From: Dietzia sp. NCCP-2495
Lineage (GTDB): Bacteria > Actinomycetota > Actinomycetes > Mycobacteriales > Mycobacteriaceae
Assembly (NCBI RefSeq): GCF_026011735.1
Contig: NZ_BRVN01000003.1
Span: forward strand, 124,001-188,000
Length of the DNA: 64,000 nt
Direction: 5' to 3'
Part shown: positions 60,452 through 64,000 of the stretch, in pieces
Layout: every line of letters starts with the position of its first letter
Numbering within the stretch: position 1 is the first letter of the stretch
Notes under the pieces: generated by a model
Database searches by the model: none
Told to the model about the DNA's origin: nothing
Seen by the model: the letters and a program-made list of their open reading frames with translations, nothing else
Program-made: the position numbers and the translations under genes

Positions 60452-61443
60452 GCCGGCGGTGCCGGCGGGGCAGGGGGCTCGACCGGTGCCGGCGGTGGAG
60501 GCTCGACTGGTGCTGGCGGTGGGGGCTCGACGGGCGGCGCGTCCGTGACCGGGTCTGGTGCCGGCTGGGTTGCCGCCACCGGTTCTGGAGCCGGTTCCGG
60601 CGCAGGTGCGGGTGCCGGCGCGGGGTCGGGAACGGGGGTGACCGGCCCTGACCAAGCGTCCAGGTCCGCTCGGGTACCGGCGAAGACGTTGAGGTCCACG
60701 TCGTCGGTGAAACCGGGAACCCGGCCGGTGTCGGCACGTTGCCAGAACGACCACTCGTCCCAGCCGCCGATCATGGGGGTCGTGGGCTGCGAGACGCCGT
60801 ACTCGGCGAGCCACAGCGGGTGGTCGGCGAACCGGGTGGTGTTGGCCATCCGATCGATCCAGAAGCTCCGGTACGTGTAGATGATCGCCGTGCGCCCGGT
60901 GCGGTGCCTCAGTGTGTCGAGGAAGACCTGGGTCCACTCGGCGAGCTCGGCTGGTTCGAGGCCCTCGTCGTACTCGAGATCGAGTACGGGCGGCAGCTGG
61001 GGCCCGCCCACGGCCTGCAGACGGTCGGCGAACGCGTGTGCCTGCTGCGCCGGCTCCATCGCGGGACGTGCCATGTGATATCCGCCGGTCAGCATGCCTG
61101 CGGAGCGCGCGGCGTGGGTGTCCGCCTCGTAGTGGCGGTTGGCCGGTCCGGTGCCTTCGGTGGCCTTGATGAAGGCGAAAGACTTCCCCGAGGCACCGGC
61201 GTCGTGCCAGTTCACGTGCGCGCCGTGTGGGTGCTGCCAACTCGATGCGTCGACACCGAGAGCGAGTCCGTGGAACACAGGGTCGAGGGGCGCCGCGGCA
61301 TGGGTGCGGGCAGTGGTGTCGCCGCCGATGGCGACGACGAAGCCGAGGGTCACCATCGCCGCGGACACGAACGCGAGGAGGCGGCACGGTATGGCGGGAC
61401 GACAGGCGGGAGTGGCTCGGGCTGGCGGACCGGCTGGAGTCAT
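60448..61443 (-). CDS. secreted GH25 lysozyme
   Basis: 331 residues from ATG 61443; GTG 61467 and ATG 61464 are longer alternatives. A signal peptide (to about residue 50) is followed by a GH25 muramidase: LGVDASSWQHP (first Asp), SFAFIKATEGTG, GGYHMARP, PPVLDLEYDEG (catalytic Asp/Glu), YTYRSFW and WDEWSFWQRAD. The tail is Pro/Ala-rich with repeated PVEPPPPA units, a typical cell-wall linker. It would cut peptidoglycan. The chosen ATG has a CATACT hexamer 6 nt upstream and a TTGTGT 17 nt before that. Confidence 0.85.
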   Translation of the reverse strand: MTPAGPPARATPACRPAIPCRLLAFVSAAMVTLGFVVAIGGDTTARTHAAAPLDPVFHGLALGVDASSWQHPHGAHVNWHDAGASGKSFAFIKATEGTGPANRHYEADTHAARSAGMLTGGYHMARPAMEPAQQAHAFADRLQAVGGPQLPPVLDLEYDEGLEPAELAEWTQVFLDTLRHRTGRTAIIYTYRSFWIDRMANTTRFADHPLWLAEYGVSQPTTPMIGGWDEWSFWQRADTGRVPGFTDDVDLNVFAGTRADLDAWSGPVTPVPDPAPAPAPAPEPAPEPVAATQPAPDPVTDAPPVEPPPPAPVEPPPPAPVEPPAPPAPPA

Positions 61444-61449
61444 GAGGGG

Positions 61450-61455
61450 AGTATG
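61450..61455 (-). promoter_or_regulatory. candidate -10 (CATACT), leaderless
   Basis: Minus strand, 6 nt before ATG 61443, with TTGTGT as -35 at 17-nt spacing. Confidence 0.45.
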
Positions 61456-61664
61456 CGTGAGCATCACTAGTCACACAAGCAACTTGCGCAACTTTTCAGT
61501 ATGTTGCTGTCGGAGGTTTCCGGGGCCGGCCAGCCGGTGTGATGTGCGAGATAGAAAGTCACGGATTCACAACAACCTGTAACACGACGCCTCACCAGTG
61601 CGATTGCCGACTTTTCGCGCCTACCCTTGTATGCGTACCAATCAGCAAGTCGGGAGTGCCCCTC

Positions 61665-61937
61665 ATGACCGATGCAGTCGACCTCTCCACGCCGCGATTC
61701 CGTCAGAGCCTCGTCACCGAGATCGACGGGCCGGAGGATGACCCGTTCTTCGAGGTGCTCGTCGAGGAGACGGTGATCCTCGACGAGGACGGTGCGGGCC
61801 GTGGCGCGCCGGAACTGCGCCTGCGCACGGGGGTCGACGGGATCGTCCTGAACGACCGCGATCAGATCCTGCGACTCCAGGCCGTCATCAATCGCGCCGT
61901 CAACCAGTGGCGGGACTCCGCATCGCACCTGCCCTGA
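61665..61937 (+). CDS. small conserved-looking hypothetical protein
   Basis: 90 residues from ATG 61665, with GGGAG upstream. Acidic, soluble, no helix or signal peptide; a middle part LVEETVILDEDGAGRGAPELRLRTGVDGIVLNDRDQI looks like a beta-rich fold. No family recognised. It stands alone between the lysozyme and pentapeptide-repeat genes; a TACCCT hexamer (61622-61627) may be its -10. Confidence 0.6.
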   Translation: MTDAVDLSTPRFRQSLVTEIDGPEDDPFFEVLVEETVILDEDGAGRGAPELRLRTGVDGIVLNDRDQILRLQAVINRAVNQWRDSASHLP

Positions 61938-61987
61938 CCCCGCTCGCGCCGCCTCCGGGTTTCCGGTGGAGCGAAACGGCGCGTGGG

Positions 61988-62677
61988 TCAGACGACCCGG
62001 ATTCCCGCCTCGCCGATCAGTGCGAGCCCCACACCGAGGACCTGCTCGGAAGAGATGATCGCGCCCCTCAGGGCGGAGGCGCCACGGACGTCCTCGAGGG
62101 CCGCACCCCTGAGGTCCGCCGCGGCGAGGCGGGCCTTCTCGAAGACCGCGCCGCCCAGGTCTGCCCCGTCCGTCGACAGGTCCGACACCTGGGCGTCGAG
62201 GAGGTCGGCCTGGCGGCAGCGCGTTCCGGAGAGGCTGATCCGCTGGAGTCGGGACATGCGCAGGTTGATCATGTCGGCGTGGCAGTCCTCGAACGCCACG
62301 TCGGTCAACCGGGCGTCCGACAGGATGAGGCCGGTCAGGCGGCAGCCGACGAATCGGACCCGGGTCAGTGAGGCGCCGTCGGCGACGAGGCCGGACAGGT
62401 CGCAGTCCCGGAGTTCGACATCGGTCAGCCGCAGGCCGTCCGCACGGGCGCTGCTCAAGCGCAGTCCGTCCAATACTGACTCGCGGATCTCCATTCCGCT
62501 GAGTTGTGCCGGGCCGTCCAGGGGGTCCGGGGCGTCGTCTGTCGAGGCCAGCACGCCGTCCCACAGTCCGTCGTTCTCGAGCTCCGAGGTGGGCGAGTGG
62601 AGCTGCTCGTGTCGCGGAAGTCCCGGCGCGGCGGGTGAGCGCGGGGATTCTGATCGACGACGAAGCGGAGGGGCCAC
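61988..62677 (-). CDS. pentapeptide-repeat protein
   Basis: 229 residues from GTG 62677; GTG 62686 is a slightly longer alternative. From about residue 65 the chain follows A(D/N)LxX periodicity: LRLTDVELRDCDLSGLVADG, ARLTDVAFEDCHADMINLRM, ADLGGAVFEKARLAAADLRG. This predicts a right-handed beta-helix. Such proteins can protect DNA gyrase (MfpA type) or act as scaffolds; the repeat here is irregular and no specific role can be given. The chosen start has TAGAGT 7 nt upstream. Confidence 0.85.
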   Translation of the reverse strand: MAPPLRRRSESPRSPAAPGLPRHEQLHSPTSELENDGLWDGVLASTDDAPDPLDGPAQLSGMEIRESVLDGLRLSSARADGLRLTDVELRDCDLSGLVADGASLTRVRFVGCRLTGLILSDARLTDVAFEDCHADMINLRMSRLQRISLSGTRCRQADLLDAQVSDLSTDGADLGGAVFEKARLAAADLRGAALEDVRGASALRGAIISSEQVLGVGLALIGEAGIRVV

Positions 62678-62684
62678 GGCGACC

Positions 62685-62690
62685 ACTCTA
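62685..62690 (-). promoter_or_regulatory. -10 element TAGAGT, leaderless
   Basis: Minus strand, perfect TAnnnT, 7 nt before GTG 62677. Confidence 0.5.
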
Positions 62691-62749
62691 GGTGTGACGG
62701 AGGGCTGTCTGGGAATCCGCCTGAGGCGGGAGTACTCTCGACACTCGAG

Positions 62750-62767
62750 ATAGACAGATCGGTCTAT
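62750..62767. promoter_or_regulatory. TetR-type operator-like dyad atagac-N6-gtctat
   Basis: Perfect 6-bp arms around a 6-nt centre (agatcg). It lies 26 bp upstream of ATG 62794, overlapping where the promoter should be. TAGAC-GTCTA dyads are typical of TetR repressors. No TetR gene is adjacent in this window. Confidence 0.6.
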
Positions 62768-62793
62768 ACGCGACAGTAGATGAGGTCGACCCG

Positions 62794-63306
62794 ATGAGCC
62801 TGCGTGAGGTATTCGCCTTCCCCGAGATCGTCAACGACTACGCCGCGCGGTGTACCGCAGCGTTGGTCGTGGGGCTCGCCGTGATCACCGTCCTCGTGCC
62901 GTCCCCGCTGCAGACCTGGCTCGCCGGCGCGCTCGTGCTGGGATTCGCGTTGCGGGTGGCCGGAGGTCCGCGGTACTCGCCGTTTGGACGGCTGTCGGTC
63001 CACGTCCTGGCGCCCCGGGTCAGCGCCGAGCCCAAGATGGTCGCCGGCGCTCCGAAGCGATTCGCGCAGACGATCGGGCTGGTCATGTCGTCGGTCGCCT
63101 TCGCGCTCGTCCTCGCGGGCCTGGCCACCGCGGGCGTCGTCGTCCTGGTGGTCCTCATCGTCGCCGCACTGGCCGAAGCGGCGTTGGGCTTCTGCCTCGG
63201 CTGCTGGATCTACGGGCAACTGCAGCGCGCGGGCGTCGTTTCCGAGGGCGCCTGCGTGGACTGCGCGGACATCTGGGCGCGGCCCGGGATGACCGCACGG
63301 AACTGA
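62794..63306 (+). CDS. DUF4395 family membrane protein
   Basis: 170 residues. Four helices with the DUF4395 pattern: an N-terminal FPEIVNDYAARCTAALVVGLAV, FALRVAGGPRYSPFGRLS, AEPKMVAGAPKRFAQTIGLV, and EAALGFCLGCWIYGQLQRAGV with a CxxC pair. The final CVDCADIW adds another CxxC. The cysteines hint at redox or metal chemistry, and the family often neighbours thioredoxin- or rhodanese-like genes, though none is seen here. Likely repressed through the TetR-type dyad upstream. Confidence 0.8.
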   Translation: MSLREVFAFPEIVNDYAARCTAALVVGLAVITVLVPSPLQTWLAGALVLGFALRVAGGPRYSPFGRLSVHVLAPRVSAEPKMVAGAPKRFAQTIGLVMSSVAFALVLAGLATAGVVVLVVLIVAALAEAALGFCLGCWIYGQLQRAGVVSEGACVDCADIWARPGMTARN

Positions 63307-63382
63307 CGGGCACCGCGCCTGACGAGCGTCGCGCCGGTGGCGGGTCGGCACTGTCCCGGCGGCCCGGTTCCGCCCGCTTCCG

Positions 63383-63388
63383 TACCCT
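63383..63388 (+). promoter_or_regulatory. -10 element TACCCT, leaderless
   Basis: Perfect TAnnnT, 6 nt before ATG 63395. Confidence 0.6.
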
Positions 63389-63394
63389 GGTCGC

Positions 63395-64000
63395 ATGACA
63401 GCGACCGTGAACCCCACCACCGACGCCCCGCGCCCTTCGGGCCTGGACCTCCGGTACGTCGATCCCACCGTCCGGTCCCAGGACGACCTCTACAAGCACG
63501 TCAACGGCACCTGGATCCGCGACCACGAGATCCCGGCCGACCGTCCCATCGACGGCGCGTTCCTCGCCCTGCGTGACCTGTCCGAGGAGCGGGTGCGCGA
63601 CATCATCACCGACGCGCCCGTCGACTCGCGCATCGGCGCCTTCTACGCCTCCTTCATGGACACCGACGCGGTGGAGGCGGCCGGCCTCGGCGCCCTGGCC
63701 CCGGATCTCGCGGAGATCGACGCGGCGACCGACTCCGACTCGCTGGCGCTGGCGATGGCGCGCCTGGAGAAGTCGGGCGTCGGCGGCCTGATCGGCGCGT
63801 ACGTCAACAACGACGCCAAGAACTCCAGCGAGTACATCCTCTATCTCGTGCAGTACGGCATCGGGCTCCCGGACGAGTCGTACTACCGGGAGGAGCAGTA
63901 CGCCGGGATCCGCGAGGAGTACACCGCGCACGTGGCCCGGATGCTCGAGTTGGCCGGGCTCGCACCCGAGGGCGCGGCCGGCGAGGACTCGGCGCGGGCC
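63395..64000 (+). CDS. M13-family zinc metallopeptidase, N-terminal part (Zmp1/PepO-like)
   Basis: 202 residues visible; the gene runs off the right edge before the HExxH zinc motif. The N-terminal half of M13 peptidases is clear: RSQDDLYKHVNGTWIRDHEIPADRP, SRIGAFYASFMDTDAVEAAGL, YLVQYGIGLPDESYYREEQYAGIREEY. No signal peptide, as with mycobacterial Zmp1 (Rv0198c), which is the positional counterpart. The start is fixed by the TACCCT hexamer 6 nt upstream. Confidence 0.9.
   Translation, partial: MTATVNPTTDAPRPSGLDLRYVDPTVRSQDDLYKHVNGTWIRDHEIPADRPIDGAFLALRDLSEERVRDIITDAPVDSRIGAFYASFMDTDAVEAAGLGALAPDLAEIDAATDSDSLALAMARLEKSGVGGLIGAYVNNDAKNSSEYILYLVQYGIGLPDESYYREEQYAGIREEYTAHVARMLELAGLAPEGAAGEDSARA

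Noticed and set aside
61444-61664. Possible c-di-AMP riboswitch upstream of the secreted lysozyme
   Set aside because: I cannot find the conserved core of that class, and the CATACT hexamer just before the ATG argues for a leaderless transcript.
1-64000. CRISPR arrays, insertion sequences, phage genes, tRNA or rRNA genes
   Set aside because: No regularly spaced direct repeats, transposase motifs, integrase or phage structural proteins, or tRNA cloverleaf signals were seen.

Overview
The window is high-GC DNA from a mycolic-acid-containing actinomycete (order Mycobacteriales/Corynebacteriales). This rests on an AftD-type arabinofuranosyltransferase with its small DUF2613 neighbour, a DUF3068 (PorA-family) protein, an MmpL3-type lipid transporter, a 13E12-type HNH endonuclease, GTP-dependent PEP carboxykinase, and many genes that look leaderless. 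The ectoine cluster and overall gene content fit Dietzia or a close relative; that genus call is inference. I see no rRNA, tRNA, CRISPR array, phage or insertion sequence.

Left part (1-30.5 kb), metabolism, stress and transport: a partial alpha/beta hydrolase, a HisN-type phosphatase, AlkB, a nitroreductase, a PIG-L deacetylase, an acyl-CoA dehydrogenase, a MerR regulator divergent from a SulP transporter, an HNH endonuclease, ectABC, a second PIG-L deacetylase, a DUF2332 protein, a glutathionyl-hydroquinone-reductase-like protein, GtrA, a shortened TRIC-like protein, a Sap/GAP-type membrane protein, a TagI-like glycosylase, a GH3 hexosaminidase, an APC permease, a nitronate monooxygenase and an SRPBCC protein. 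Two tiny paralogous secreted or envelope-type peptide genes follow, then ArgJ with an NTF2-like partner, a Tat-type esterase, and a TetR-fadD operon.

Right part (30.7-64 kb), cell envelope: this region keeps much of the gene content of Mycobacterium tuberculosis Rv0198c-Rv0236A in rearranged order. It holds DUF2613, AftD, acyltransferase 3, DUF3068, a flippase, a large membrane protein, a GT4 glycosyltransferase, a methyltransferase and an aldehyde dehydrogenase. A two-component system with a secreted proline-rich partner interrupts it. PckA, a DUF6802-like protein, a pair of P-loop-like/membrane proteins, TrmB, a NYN-type protein, MmpL3, an Rv0204c-like membrane protein, DUF3054, a GH25 lysozyme, small proteins and the start of a Zmp1/PepO (M13) peptidase follow. 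Together these serve arabinogalactan and mycomembrane assembly.

Three patterns stand out. Two paralogous 52-53-residue peptides share promoter layout, CRP/GlxR-like sites and strong terminators, and look like abundant envelope or porin-type peptides. About twenty genes carry a -10 hexamer 6-8 nt before the start codon, the mark of leaderless mRNAs. Many proteins carry short in-frame tandem repeats (12-24 bp units).
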